A stretch of 64,000 nt of DNA from an uncultured Armatimonadota bacterium (lineage in GTDB: Bacteria > Armatimonadota > Fimbriimonadia > Fimbriimonadales > Fimbriimonadaceae): assembly GCA_903904815.1 (NCBI GenBank), contig CAIVDU010000047.1, positions 1 to 64,000 on the forward strand, read 5' to 3'. The notes under the pieces are model-generated. The model worked only from the letters and a program-made list of their open reading frames with translations. It made no database searches and had not been told where the DNA came from. The translations under genes were made by a program, and so were the position numbers. Shown piece after piece: positions 16,943-26,309 of this stretch; position 1 is the stretch's first letter, and the number at the start of each line of letters is the position of its first letter.

Positions 16943-17359
16943 CTAATTTGAATCAAATAGGCTGTCTTCGGTGGGTTGGAATAGAAGGGGATGATTATAA
17001 TCGCGCGCCTTCAGCCACCGGATGCGACTCCTAATTCCGGCTAATGCTTCATCGGGGAAGCCACAGAGAGCCCCCCATTCGTAGGCGTCGTTCCAATCGA
17101 GCTTCCAATTCTGGCTCCCAGTGACGCAAAGACCACTCTTGGCGGAGGGTGGGGAGATCGACATGCCGGCGGTTGACTAGAGTTCTTGTTTGAATTGGAG
17201 TCCAGACGCGGTGACATACTTCTCTAGTAATTCGGGGAGCACGTCGCGCGGCGAATCAATCGGGCAGTTCTCGACGCGCGCAAGCTTGGCATTCGCTTTC
17301 GAGAGTTGGGCCGCCGTGTCTATCGAGCCGGAGGTGAGGGCGAAGAGCAGGGCGATCAA
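16943..17359 (-). pseudogene. Small exported protein interrupted by an in-frame TAG
   Basis: From TTG 17359 the frame encodes a signal-peptide-like start (MIALLFALTSGSIDTAAQ), then LPELLEKYVTASGLQFKQEL, and reaches TAG at 17177-17179. The same frame continues without another stop for 77 residues that look strongly protein-like (NWKLDWNDAYEWGALCGFPD, IRSRIRWLKARDYNHPLLF) to a TAG at 16943. Read through, the product would be 138 residues. No family recognised. A nonsense mutation, readthrough or a base error are all possible; a chance alignment of two small genes in one frame is less likely. Confidence 0.45.
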
Positions 17360-17499
17360 TCTAGAGTCCGACCTCCGTTAGGTCATGGGCATTGGAATCA
17401 AATTGTCTGCGAGGCGGCATCTTCGTTTCTTCTCGTCTCTTAAGCTCCGACAACGCTTGATGCATGATCTTTTCCTGGTAATTCGGATGCAAGCAAATT

Positions 17500-19767
17500 T
17501 TAACGTGTCCCCCAGTTCTTGTTCGGGGCGGAGCCCATGACGAAGATGAGTTCTCCGCCTTGGATGATCTCTTGGTGGGAGATCCAGGATCGGGTCAAGG
17601 GTTTGCCGTTTAGGGTCGCGGATTGGATGTAGATATCGGATGGGCTTTTACGCTTGGCGCGGATGGTGAAGGTTTTACCGGTGGCGTACTTGGGGTCGAG
17701 GTGGAGGGTTACCTTGTCGAAAAGGGGGCCGCAGATTTCATATTGACCGTTGCCGGGACACAGCGGGTGGAAGCCCATGGCGGCAAGCACGTACCAGGCA
17801 GACATTTGGCCGACGTCGTCGTTGCCGCAAATCCCGTTGACGCTGTCGTGATAGGCGCGCGTGACCACCTCATGAGTCCACTTCTGGGTGAGCCAGGGAT
17901 GGCCCCAGGCGTTGAACAGGAAGGGGACGTGGTGGACCGGCTCGTTTGAGTGGTTGTAGTAGTCGTTCCATCCCATGTCTTGGGGAGTTTTGGTGAAGAA
18001 GTCGTCCAGAAGAGCAGAGGCTTTGTCGGGACCGCCCAAAAGTTCGGCGAGGCCGGCAGGGTCGTGAGGGACGAACCAGCCTTGCTGGATCGGGTTCGAC
18101 TCTACGCACCAGACCCATTCGGTGTTGCCCTTCGCTGGCCACGGTTCCCACGCGCCCGTGTCGGTTTTGGCCCTGAACCAACCGACGGACGGGTCGAAAA
18201 GTTTGCGGTAAGCCTGCGCTCTTTCCGCATAGTGCTTGGCTTCGTCTGGCTTGTTCAGAGAGGCCGCAAGTTGCGAGGTGCACCAGTCGTCGAATCCGTA
18301 TTCCAGAGTCTGAGAGAGGTCTCCCGGGAAATAACCGGAGGGCGGATTGCCAAACTTCCTGCCGGTGGCGACGGCGAGATCGTAGGCGTGTTGGACCGGG
18401 AAATCACGAATCCCCTTCGCGTAGGCATCGGAGATGACAGGGATCGCGGGATTGCCGACCATGCATCCAGAATAGGCGTTGAGGAACTCCCACCGCTCAA
18501 GGTAACCCTTTCCGCTGGTGTCGGCAAGTTGGATGAGCGAGTTGATCTCGTCGTTCACAACGGCGGGATTGATGAGGGACTGCAGCGGAAACTGGCTACG
18601 GAACACGTCCCAACCGCTGAAGATGGTTCGGTAGGTGAAAGCCTGATCGGTTCGGGTTTTGCCATCGCCGCTTGGGTGTTCTCCGGTGACGTCGGAGGCG
18701 TCTCGCGGGTCGAGCATCGCGTGATACATTGCGGTGCGGTAGACGGTTCGCTGCTCTTGCGTGCCTCCCTGGACATCGATTTTTCCGAGCGCTTTGTCCC
18801 ACAGGCGGGTGGCTTTCTTGCGCACCCCGTCAAAATCCCAGTCGGGAATCTCGGCGTTCAAGTTCTGCTCCGCACCGCCTAAGCTGGAAAACGAGATGCC
18901 GGCTTTAAACGAGACCTGTTCGTTCGTTTGAGTGGGAAACTCCAAGTAGAAGCCGAGATGCTTCGAGGTCATCGACTTGACCATCGGGAAGCGGACGGCG
19001 TCGCGCGACCACGCTTGAAACCCCCGGCTCTCCACCCATTCGCGCTTGAGGGATTGCCCGGTGGGCGGTTCGGCTGACCACGCTCCGTAGGTCTTCAGCG
19101 GCTTCGAAAACCTGCCGACGCAATAGACGGTGTAATTGGGATGGCCGTCGCCATCGCCCCATCCGCCTCCGTCTGGAGTGCATCGCATCCAGCCCTTGAT
19201 GGTGTGACTGTCGGTCACCTGAACATTCTCTTCGACGGCGGTACCGCCTACTCGCCGGGCGAGGTCGATCTGAATGCGCGCTCGACGGTTCTGTGGGAAA
19301 GTAAAGCGGAGCATTCCCGCCCGTGGCGCGGCGGTGGCTTCGGCCCGCACTCCGTACCGATCGAGATTGACGGCGTAGTAACCCGGCTTTGCAACCTCGG
19401 TGGCGTGCCGGAAGGGTGAGCGATAGCCGTCGATCTTCTCCGCTTCTCGGCCGGAGTTCGTGACTAAGGGTCCAGTAGTGGGCATCACGAGGAGGTTGCC
19501 AAGATCGCCATACCAGCCGACCCCACTCATGTGAGTGAAGCTAAATCCTTCGATCGTCTGGTTCTCGTAGGAGTAACCCGACCCATTGTCTCCCCCGGTG
19601 ATGGTGTCCGGGCTGAGTTGGACCATTCCGAACGGAGTCGTCGCTCCGGGGAAGGTCTTTCCGGCGGTGTCTCCGACGCACGTCGCGCCGATGAACGGAT
19701 TTACCTCGGAGCTAGGCGACGTGGAGTCACCGAGGTGGAGGACGTAAGCGATGAGGGGGAGGAGCAT
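17500..19767 (-). CDS. GH92 alpha-mannosidase, secreted
   Basis: A 755-residue calcium-dependent exo-alpha-mannosidase family protein, acting on mannose-containing glycans with inversion. It has a short N-terminal signal-like segment, then the family opening NPFIGATC and FPGATTPFGMVQLSPDT (residues 23-54) and FTHMSGVG (78-84). In the catalytic (alpha/alpha)6 domain, E556 of the CVESNPIQQGWFVPHD block matches the general acid. GNDDVGQMSAWYVL (648-661) carries the base Asp pair, and HHVPFLFNAWGHPW is conserved. Linkage specificity (1,2, 1,3 or 1,4) cannot be read from this. It stands alone; the gap to the esterase contains no gene. Confidence 0.9.
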   Translation of the reverse strand: MLLPLIAYVLHLGDSTSPSSEVNPFIGATCVGDTAGKTFPGATTPFGMVQLSPDTITGGDNGSGYSYENQTIEGFSFTHMSGVGWYGDLGNLLVMPTTGPLVTNSGREAEKIDGYRSPFRHATEVAKPGYYAVNLDRYGVRAEATAAPRAGMLRFTFPQNRRARIQIDLARRVGGTAVEENVQVTDSHTIKGWMRCTPDGGGWGDGDGHPNYTVYCVGRFSKPLKTYGAWSAEPPTGQSLKREWVESRGFQAWSRDAVRFPMVKSMTSKHLGFYLEFPTQTNEQVSFKAGISFSSLGGAEQNLNAEIPDWDFDGVRKKATRLWDKALGKIDVQGGTQEQRTVYRTAMYHAMLDPRDASDVTGEHPSGDGKTRTDQAFTYRTIFSGWDVFRSQFPLQSLINPAVVNDEINSLIQLADTSGKGYLERWEFLNAYSGCMVGNPAIPVISDAYAKGIRDFPVQHAYDLAVATGRKFGNPPSGYFPGDLSQTLEYGFDDWCTSQLAASLNKPDEAKHYAERAQAYRKLFDPSVGWFRAKTDTGAWEPWPAKGNTEWVWCVESNPIQQGWFVPHDPAGLAELLGGPDKASALLDDFFTKTPQDMGWNDYYNHSNEPVHHVPFLFNAWGHPWLTQKWTHEVVTRAYHDSVNGICGNDDVGQMSAWYVLAAMGFHPLCPGNGQYEICGPLFDKVTLHLDPKYATGKTFTIRAKRKSPSDIYIQSATLNGKPLTRSWISHQEIIQGGELIFVMGSAPNKNWGTR

Positions 19768-20199
19768 GGCGTGGTTGCGGAAGGAGCCTTCGGAGAAGAG
19801 TTTAAGTCATTGCGCAAATTGAAAACGACCTAGACGATTATGGGTGACACCCCATAGAAATCCACCCATCGCTCCGCGGTTTGCCGTTCTGGCACTCTCT
19901 TCCGGTGGTCGACCGGCATCGGCGCATCGGCTAGCTTACGCACCCCCCGTCGGGGGTCGGGAGGCCATAGCTGTAGGGCTACTTCTCAGTTTTTCGCCGT
20001 CTTCGCGGGATTACAAGAGAGGCGCCTACGAGCACAAACTTTTGAAATCCTGAGCGCGCGTCCCAGTCCGGGGTCCGTGTGTAGGGTGTTGGGCGGTTGG
20101 ACAAAGTAGGCAGTTGGCGGCGGCAAACGGGGTCGGAGGTCATGCTCCTTTCAATCATGGTTTTGATCCGCCCGCTCGGGTTAGCTGTAAACTGGTCGC
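19768..20199. other. Divergent intergenic region without a gene
   Basis: It lies between the GH92 gene (minus) and the esterase gene (plus), so it should hold both promoters. I see no protein-like frame. A C6/G5 hairpin (accccc-cgtc-gggggt, 19942-19957) is the only obvious structure. Confidence 0.4.
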
Positions 20200-21222
20200 A
20201 TGCTGGCTCCCTTGATCGCGACCGGTCTCATGGCACTCATGCCCGATGTTCAAGTGGAATGCGACGATCTAGTTTTTGACAGCAAAGTCCTTGCTGACAA
20301 CCCGCTCAAAGACCCGACCAAGCGGCACGTCGCCGTGTTTCGGCCGGCGGGGACGCGCGAAATATCCCTGCCCTTGGTGATTTATCTGCCGGGATTTGGA
20401 GGTTCGAGTGACGACGCCTTGGCCCACCAAACGGGCTGGGCAAACATTGTTAAATCCCTTCATGAAGTCGGCAAAGATGTGGTGTTTGCGGTGGTCGATG
20501 GTCGTAACCGGTACGTGTGCAGCCAGTACGTGAACAGCCCCAGTTCTGGCCGGTATCTGGACTACATTTGCGACGAACTGACGCCGTTTATTCAGAAAAA
20601 AGAGAACTGTGGCAGGGGTATCCAGAATCGACTGGTGGTCGGCCACTCGTCGGGCGGATTTGGGGCGCTCCGGCTGGGGATGGCCCGCAAGAAGCTGTTT
20701 GGAGGAGTTGTTGCTCTGAGTCCCGATTCCTACTTTGACGTCACCCACAAACCCTTCACGGTGGACCCGGCGGTGGCGAAAATCGGGCTGGACAAGATCA
20801 TGGCGACGGCATCCCCGACGTTTGCGCCCATAGAACCGTTGGGTGGAGACGTGGGTTATGCACTGGCACTTTGTGCGGACTACGCGGGCAACAAAGACGG
20901 AAGCTTCAACTGGCTCTACGACGCGAAGGGGCATTACCGGCCGGAAACTTACGAACAGTGGCGGGACGCCGATCCAGCGGTGATCGCTGAGCGATCACGA
21001 AAGCCCTTTGACCCTGTTCAGCGTGTCTATGTCGAAGGAGCGGCACAAGACGACTTCAAGGCGAATCTCGGGGCTCAGAAAGTGGCGGATGAGCTGAAAG
21101 GTAAGGGAGTCACCTTCACCACTTATTTCCCACCTGGGCACCACTCCGACCATCTCCAGGAGCGGGTGGTTAGAGGGATCAGTTGGGTTCTTTGGGCTCC
21201 AACGCATGACATCGCGCCCTAG
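20200..21222 (+). CDS. Alpha/beta-hydrolase, esterase D-like
   Basis: A 340-residue hydrolase. The oxyanion strand is LPLVIYLPGFGGSS (57-70) and the nucleophile elbow GHSSGG places Ser at 150. The acidic residue is probably within VYVEGAAQDDF, and the catalytic His lies in PPGHHSDH near 294. The layout matches the S-formylglutathione hydrolase/esterase D group (Pfam Esterase), which cleaves esters such as acyl groups on plant sugars. A short hydrophobic N-terminus (MLAPLIATGLMALM) may be a signal peptide, fitting export next to glycan-degrading enzymes. Substrate unknown. Confidence 0.7.
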   Translation: MLAPLIATGLMALMPDVQVECDDLVFDSKVLADNPLKDPTKRHVAVFRPAGTREISLPLVIYLPGFGGSSDDALAHQTGWANIVKSLHEVGKDVVFAVVDGRNRYVCSQYVNSPSSGRYLDYICDELTPFIQKKENCGRGIQNRLVVGHSSGGFGALRLGMARKKLFGGVVALSPDSYFDVTHKPFTVDPAVAKIGLDKIMATASPTFAPIEPLGGDVGYALALCADYAGNKDGSFNWLYDAKGHYRPETYEQWRDADPAVIAERSRKPFDPVQRVYVEGAAQDDFKANLGAQKVADELKGKGVTFTTYFPPGHHSDHLQERVVRGISWVLWAPTHDIAP

Positions 21223-21427
21223 ATCGCGGATGGTGTTGTGAGACGATCCCAATGCCGCTGTTGGGATTTACGATGAGGCTTGTCACGCTTGCACAGGGAG
21301 AGATACTTTTGGGTGACTCACTACGCAGCTAACATGAGCGGGGCGCTCACCACCAAGAATGATAGAAGGCGCCCCTGGAATCCGTTCCGACTCCTAACTA
21401 CTGGCTTCGAACTGAAATCTTCTGTAA

Positions 21428-23230
21428 CTATTGAACGGCCGGAATCTTGGTCTTCAGCCATGCCTCGCCTAACGCTCGTTGCTCAGGCGTCGCCGCAGGA
21501 TCAACCGCTACGGTGTGAACCGGTCTAGTTGCCGCCACCGGGTCGATGGTCACTTTCACTTCCGCTCCAGCGCGCTTTACCACGAGTTCGATCGGAGTGC
21601 CGACCTTTGCTCCTGTAATCGCGGTTTGCACCAGACCAATCGCCGCGCGCATGTCTTTCTCATCCAGGGATGCGCCGTTCACGGAGGTGATAATGTCGCC
21701 CGTCTCCAGCTTGCCTGACGCAGGTCCGCGGATTCCACCGACTCCGATTCCTCCGCCGCCGAAAGATGGAGTCGCGTTAAAGCCGGATTCCGTGTAGGCC
21801 TCGTCGTGGGTCTCCAGTTTGAGCCCCATCTTCTGCAGTTGCTGGGCAATCGGCTTTTCACCCGGTTGATTCGCGACCGAGTCGTAAAACGGTCCGAGGG
21901 CGGGGCCGCCGAACTTGACGCACAACTTTCGGATTTCGTCTTCCTGGAACCCAGGCTTGTCGTTCTTACACTCGTTGAATAGGGCATGGGCGACATCGTC
22001 TAGCGAATGTTTGCCGCTCGTTTGGGCGCGAATCTCGGTGTCCAGGCACAGACCCACAAGCCAGCCGAGGTTGTAGTAGCTGATCTGGAAGCCGTTGCTA
22101 TTTCCGCGGCCACCGTTCGCTTCGCCGACGCGCAGACTGGCGTCATTGGCGGAAACCGTCAACCGAGCCGGATTATTCTGGATCGCCCGCATGTTTTGGA
22201 CGATCTCTCCATAAAACTGGTCTCGCGTCCAATTGCCATATCGGTAAGGGAGCAGGCTAGCGTAGTAGTCCGTCACACCCTCAAGCCACCAGAGCGCGCC
22301 GGTCTTCGGAAGTTTGGTGTAGTCGAAGGGGCCGAGCACGCTCGATCGGATGCGCTTGACGTTCCAGAGGTGGAAGTACTCGTGGGCGAGCAGGCTGACC
22401 ATGCTGGGCGTCAGGTCGCTGGAGAGGGTGATCTGAGTGCTGCTGAGGTGCTCAAGGCCTCCGCCTCCGCGACCGTGCGGGGTTACGACGAAGTGCCACA
22501 CATACTTGTGATAGGGGGCGCCTCCCCAGAAATCGGTCTCAGCCGCGCTGACGAAGCGGCAGTCCTTGAGGATGAGATCCTTGTCGATCAGGTCCTTCCC
22601 GGCGCCTTCTAGCACGATCGTGTGGGTCTTGCCTCGTAGGGTGTAGGTCTCGACGTTAACCTGGCCGGTGCTCATGGGGTTATCGGCGAGCACGTCGTAG
22701 GTCGGCGCGGTGTAAGTGTTTGCCTGTCCGGACGTGGGGTCCAACCCGACCAAGCAGGGCCACCCTGACGGGACGTCGAAAGTGACCTTGCACTTCTCTG
22801 TTTTACGATCCACGACGTAAAGGTAAACGGAGGGACCGGAAAGCTGGACGTAGCTCTCGTCAACCGGCCCGCGTCCGCCTCCTCCAAATCCACCACCGCG
22901 GGTGGCAGTCCAGTATTTGAGGATTACCGGACCAGACGCCTTCGTTGCGATCTCCCACGTGTTGCTTGCGGGATGAGCGACCGTCAATGCGGCCCCCGAT
23001 GCGTCGGCCACGGACAGGTCGTGAACGTTCGCGCCACCGTCGCGCAACGCATACGCGCCAGGCGCCCAGTTGGGGATTTGGACGCTCAGCGTTCCAGCGG
23101 CCGAAACGGGCACGGTCATCGTCACCTCAAACCGGTGGTCGGTCGAATTGACCTTTACGTGGTAATCAATCTCGGCCGAAGCACTGGCGGCCCAAGCACA
23201 TGCGAGAGAAGCAATTAGGAGGCGACGCAT
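21428..23230 (-). CDS. M61-family metallopeptidase with PDZ domain, exported
   Basis: I use ATG 23230, which begins a standard signal peptide (MRRLLIASLACAWAASASA); an in-frame GTG 24 bases upstream is the alternative. The 600-residue product is related to glycyl aminopeptidase (M61). The N-terminal beta domain is followed by a thermolysin-like catalytic domain with HEYFH at 283-287 and the third zinc ligand Glu in WWLEGVTDYY (E317). A C-terminal PDZ domain (GIRGPASGKLETGDIITSVN) spans about 490-570. The GGGFGGGGRG stretch near 113 is an odd glycine-rich loop. It is expected to trim peptides outside the cytoplasm. Confidence 0.85.
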   Translation of the reverse strand: MRRLLIASLACAWAASASAEIDYHVKVNSTDHRFEVTMTVPVSAAGTLSVQIPNWAPGAYALRDGGANVHDLSVADASGAALTVAHPASNTWEIATKASGPVILKYWTATRGGGFGGGGRGPVDESYVQLSGPSVYLYVVDRKTEKCKVTFDVPSGWPCLVGLDPTSGQANTYTAPTYDVLADNPMSTGQVNVETYTLRGKTHTIVLEGAGKDLIDKDLILKDCRFVSAAETDFWGGAPYHKYVWHFVVTPHGRGGGGLEHLSSTQITLSSDLTPSMVSLLAHEYFHLWNVKRIRSSVLGPFDYTKLPKTGALWWLEGVTDYYASLLPYRYGNWTRDQFYGEIVQNMRAIQNNPARLTVSANDASLRVGEANGGRGNSNGFQISYYNLGWLVGLCLDTEIRAQTSGKHSLDDVAHALFNECKNDKPGFQEDEIRKLCVKFGGPALGPFYDSVANQPGEKPIAQQLQKMGLKLETHDEAYTESGFNATPSFGGGGIGVGGIRGPASGKLETGDIITSVNGASLDEKDMRAAIGLVQTAITGAKVGTPIELVVKRAGAEVKVTIDPVAATRPVHTVAVDPAATPEQRALGEAWLKTKIPAVQ

Positions 23231-23289
23231 GGGACATTCTGCCACCGAGTTCACTCAGCACGCAAGTTTGCTGGCGTACTCACCTGACT

Positions 23290-23481
23290 TTACTCTGAGT
23301 TGAGTTCCGCCGGTAGACGTTCTGTTTCTTCCTGCGCCTTCCAATAGGCATAGCCTTTCCCGTCGGGATCGTAGGCTTGGCCGGTCAAGAACGCGTTTTT
23401 GACGGCCCGCTCGAACGCATACATTGCGGGGCGTAGGTGCTCTGGTATCTCTTTTCGCTCCATAGGGGCTACGTTTTTCAT
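23290..23481 (-). CDS. Small protein coupled to the zeta-like kinase
   Basis: A 63-residue soluble, probably helical protein (IPEHLRPAMYAFERAVKNAF, then AYWKAQEETERLPAEL). Its ATG (23479-23481) overlaps the kinase stop as TGATG, so translation is coupled; a GTG one codon earlier is also possible. Being downstream of a zeta-type kinase it could be a regulator or antitoxin, but it does not resemble epsilon antitoxin. Function unknown. Confidence 0.55.
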   Translation of the reverse strand: MKNVAPMERKEIPEHLRPAMYAFERAVKNAFLTGQAYDPDGKGYAYWKAQEETERLPAELNSE

Positions 23482-23987
23482 CACTTGCTATCGACGAGCG
23501 TTGGTCGTTCTCCTCGATTATCCCACACGCTCCAGTCATCTACCAGATCTTTATATCGGGACTCCAGTAGATAGAGACTTCGGCCGAACCGACGCCGAAC
23601 GATATCCTCAGGAACGTCATGGCCTCCGTTTTTGACTCGCTGATGAATCCGCTCCAATGACACTTCGATGGACGGAAGTCGCAGATAGTACAGCCTCACC
23701 GAATAGCCTCTGGATCTCCATACGGGAATCTGGTTGGCAAGCCATCGACCTGACAAAGTCGTTTCGACTGCAAAGTCTTTTCCTTCTGCGGCAAGTTGGG
23801 ACAATCTGTTTAACATCGCTCGTCCCGCTGCGACGTTGGCTGATTGAGGATCGAACGGCGATAGGCCGGCAGCGATAAGGTCGGCATTGACGAACTGAAT
23901 CACCCCGGCCTCCTTAGGCAAGAACTCTTTGGCGAAGGTCGTCTTTCCTGCGCCGTTGGGACCGGCGATGATGATGGCTCTAGGCAT
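23481..23987 (-). CDS. Zeta-toxin-like P-loop kinase
   Basis: A 168-residue ATPase with Walker A GPNGAGKTTF (9-18) at the very N-terminus, as in zeta toxins and related AAA_33 kinases. FVNADLIAAGLSPFDPQ follows, the substrate-pocket region that contacts UDP-sugar in true zeta toxins, and later FAVETTLSGRWLANQIP. Zeta toxins phosphorylate UDP-N-acetylglucosamine and block wall synthesis; chromosomal relatives of this size are common and often uncharacterised. It overlaps comM by eight bases upstream and is coupled to the 63-residue gene downstream. Toxicity is not established by sequence. Confidence 0.65.
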   Translation of the reverse strand: MPRAIIIAGPNGAGKTTFAKEFLPKEAGVIQFVNADLIAAGLSPFDPQSANVAAGRAMLNRLSQLAAEGKDFAVETTLSGRWLANQIPVWRSRGYSVRLYYLRLPSIEVSLERIHQRVKNGGHDVPEDIVRRRFGRSLYLLESRYKDLVDDWSVWDNRGERPTLVDSK

Positions 23988-25512
23988 TCGTCCGATCCCG
24001 GTATTGCACGGCCTCGGACAGGTGCACCTTGGCCACCGAATCCGCGCCCTGCAGGTCGGCGATGGTCCGGGCGACTTTTAGGATTCGGTCGAAGACTCGG
24101 GCGGAGAGGTTGAGGCGGGTCATGACGATGCGCATGAAGTCTTCGCTCTCCTTGTCGAGGGGGATGGTCTCGCGGATTTCTCGGGGACCCATTTTGGCGT
24201 TGATTCTTGCGAGGCCTAGGCGAGCGGATTGGCGGTCTCGGGCGGCGAGGACTCGCTCACGAATCGCGGCCGAGCATTCCCCGGGTTGCATGCCTAAAAG
24301 CTCGTCCGGCTTCAGTCGCGGGACCTCGATGTGGAGGTCGATTCGGTCTAGCAGGGGGCCGCTGATTCGGCTGCCATAGCGGGCGCACGTGGAGGGGCTG
24401 CCTACGCATTTCTCCTCTGGCAGACCCTTGAATCCGCAGGGGCAGGGATTCATGGCGCCGATTAGAATGCAGGAAGCAGGAAAAGTCAGGGTCCCGGCGA
24501 CGCGGGAGACCGTTACTTCCCCATCTTCCAAGGGTTGGCGCAACGCCTCGAGTACCGAACGGTCGAATTCGGGCATTTCGTCCATGAACAAGACGCCGAA
24601 GTGGGCGAGGGATACCTCGCCGGGTTTGGGGTTTCTTCCGCCGCCGACGATGGCGGCATGGGACGCGCTGTGGTGCGGAGACCGGAACGGGCGATCCCAG
24701 ACTAAGCCCGACTTCCCTCCCTTCTCTCCGGCTGCCGAGTGCACGCGGGTCACCGCGATGCTTTCGCCCAGAGTGAGGGGTGGCAGGATAGATGGCAATC
24801 GGCGCGCCAACATGGTCTTTCCCGATCCAGGCGGCCCAACCATGAGCAGGTTATGGCCACCGGCAGCGGCGATCTCGAGCGCTCGCATCGCGTTGCGTTG
24901 CCCCTTCACGTCGGAGAAATCGATCTCGTACTCGGAGCGCTTTCCGACTGGCGCGACTTCGAGCGGCTGGGGAGAGAAGAGGTTCGAGCCGTTAAGGAGT
25001 TCGACGGCGTCCACCAAAGTTCGAACTCCATACACTTCCACACCAGTCGCCACGGCGGCTTCGGCGGCATTTTCGGCCGGGACAATCAGCCGCTTGAAGC
25101 CCTGTTCCATCGCCATAAGGGCGACATTTACGGCGCCATCGAACGGTCGCAAGACGCCGTCCAGGCCCAGTTCTCCGAGCAGCAGCGTCTTCGCGAGTTC
25201 CGAGCGTGAAACCACGTTGTTCGCGGCGCAGATCGAGATTGCCATCGGCAAGTCCAGCCACGGGCCCTCCTTTCGGATATCGCCGGGAGCCAGATTGCAC
25301 ATGATCTTTTTGAGATAGGGGAAGTCGAGCCCCGAGTTCTTCATCGCGGTGCGGACGCGTTCTCTGCTCTCTTTCACCGCGTTATCGGGAAGGCCCACCA
25401 GGATGAAGTTAGGGCCTGAGCTATCGGTGACTGCGCCCACAAAGTCCGTCTCGACTACGATCGGTATCGCTTCGATACCGACGAGAGTGGCCGAATGGGC
25501 CTGGGCAATCAT
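23980..25512 (-). CDS. comM: YifB/ComM family magnesium-chelatase-like AAA+ ATPase
   Basis: A 510-residue protein with three parts: an N-terminal ChlI-like lid domain (residues 1-175, including VGLPDNAVKESRERVRTA), an AAA+ ATPase with Walker A GPPGSGKT at 226-233 and Walker B VLFMDEMPEF, and a C-terminal helical domain. The insert CPCGFKG is typical. ComM is a hexameric helicase that extends heteroduplex during natural transformation. No other competence gene is adjacent, though pilB elsewhere in the window would fit uptake by a pilus. It heads a three-gene overlapping unit. Confidence 0.9.
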   Translation of the reverse strand: MIAQAHSATLVGIEAIPIVVETDFVGAVTDSSGPNFILVGLPDNAVKESRERVRTAMKNSGLDFPYLKKIMCNLAPGDIRKEGPWLDLPMAISICAANNVVSRSELAKTLLLGELGLDGVLRPFDGAVNVALMAMEQGFKRLIVPAENAAEAAVATGVEVYGVRTLVDAVELLNGSNLFSPQPLEVAPVGKRSEYEIDFSDVKGQRNAMRALEIAAAGGHNLLMVGPPGSGKTMLARRLPSILPPLTLGESIAVTRVHSAAGEKGGKSGLVWDRPFRSPHHSASHAAIVGGGRNPKPGEVSLAHFGVLFMDEMPEFDRSVLEALRQPLEDGEVTVSRVAGTLTFPASCILIGAMNPCPCGFKGLPEEKCVGSPSTCARYGSRISGPLLDRIDLHIEVPRLKPDELLGMQPGECSAAIRERVLAARDRQSARLGLARINAKMGPREIRETIPLDKESEDFMRIVMTRLNLSARVFDRILKVARTIADLQGADSVAKVHLSEAVQYRDRTNA

Positions 25513-25562
25513 GCGAACAAGTATCGCACAAGTCCTCTGAAAGGACTAGAGACGGAATTGGG

Positions 25563-26309
25563 CTATCGAGTCATCGTCGCCTGGGAAGAGACCGAATCCA
25601 ATAGCGCTTCCAACTCGGCGATGCTCTCCGGGTCTTTGTCGTGGTCGGGGTGGATTAAAAGCCGACTCAACTCCGTGGTGGGCACTGTAGGGTTCAATTG
25701 AAACCTCTTCAGGACCTCGGGGATGAGGTGTGAGGCGTCTTCGAATGCCACGGCCGCTCGAGCGAACCGCTCGCGATCCGAACGCAGATCGCTCGAGGAG
25801 CACAGCAACTCGTCTTGAGCGAGGCGGAAACCTTCGGAGAAGGCTTCTCGCGCTTCGTCCCCGTTTTGCAAGCCGACCAGGGCTTCCACGGATTGTCGAA
25901 CCGACTGATCCACCACTCCGCTTGCGAGGAGCGCATTGATATCGACCTTCAGTCCAATTGATAGTGCCAAAGCGGTGGCCATCGTCTGAGCGCTCTTGGG
26001 GGGAATTTGGTTTAGCAGTTGCAACTTCGCGCGTTGGTCAATCCCCGGGAGAATCTGAGCGATCGGACTGTCCGGCGGAACGGACGACGAGGATTGTCGA
26101 AAGTGGGCGGCGACGGCCAGCGTTTGTCCGAAGAGGAACAGCTGGTTGCGTATACGCAAGGATTCCTTTTGAAATCGCCCAGCCTCGTTTGATTGGGTTT
26201 TCCAAAGCCAAGCGGTGTTAAAGACGCTCATTAAAAGCGCGGCGATTGCCGCGATCAAGATAGTTCGTTGGCCGTTTCTTGGACGGAGCTCGGTTGGATT
26301 TGCGGCCAT
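25563..26309 (-). CDS. Hypothetical single-pass membrane protein
   Basis: The likely start is ATG 26309 (MAANPTEL); the frame is open further upstream to 26375. One hydrophobic helix (TILIAAIAALLMSVFNTAWLW) follows a short basic N-terminus, and the remaining 200 residues appear helical and extracytoplasmic, with no Cys pair or catalytic motif. The rhythm of Leu and Ala suggests helical bundles. It lies 50 bases upstream of comM on the same strand and may share its transcript. No family recognised. Confidence 0.5.
   Translation of the reverse strand: MAANPTELRPRNGQRTILIAAIAALLMSVFNTAWLWKTQSNEAGRFQKESLRIRNQLFLFGQTLAVAAHFRQSSSSVPPDSPIAQILPGIDQRAKLQLLNQIPPKSAQTMATALALSIGLKVDINALLASGVVDQSVRQSVEALVGLQNGDEAREAFSEGFRLAQDELLCSSSDLRSDRERFARAAVAFEDASHLIPEVLKRFQLNPTVPTTELSRLLIHPDHDKDPESIAELEALLDSVSSQATMTR

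Noticed and set aside
14521-17359. Genome-wide reassignment of TAG
   Set aside because: Confident genes such as pilB, the chemotaxis receptor and cdaR end in TAG at the expected length.
19942-19957. C/G hairpin as a terminator
   Set aside because: It lies between divergent promoters and has no T-run.
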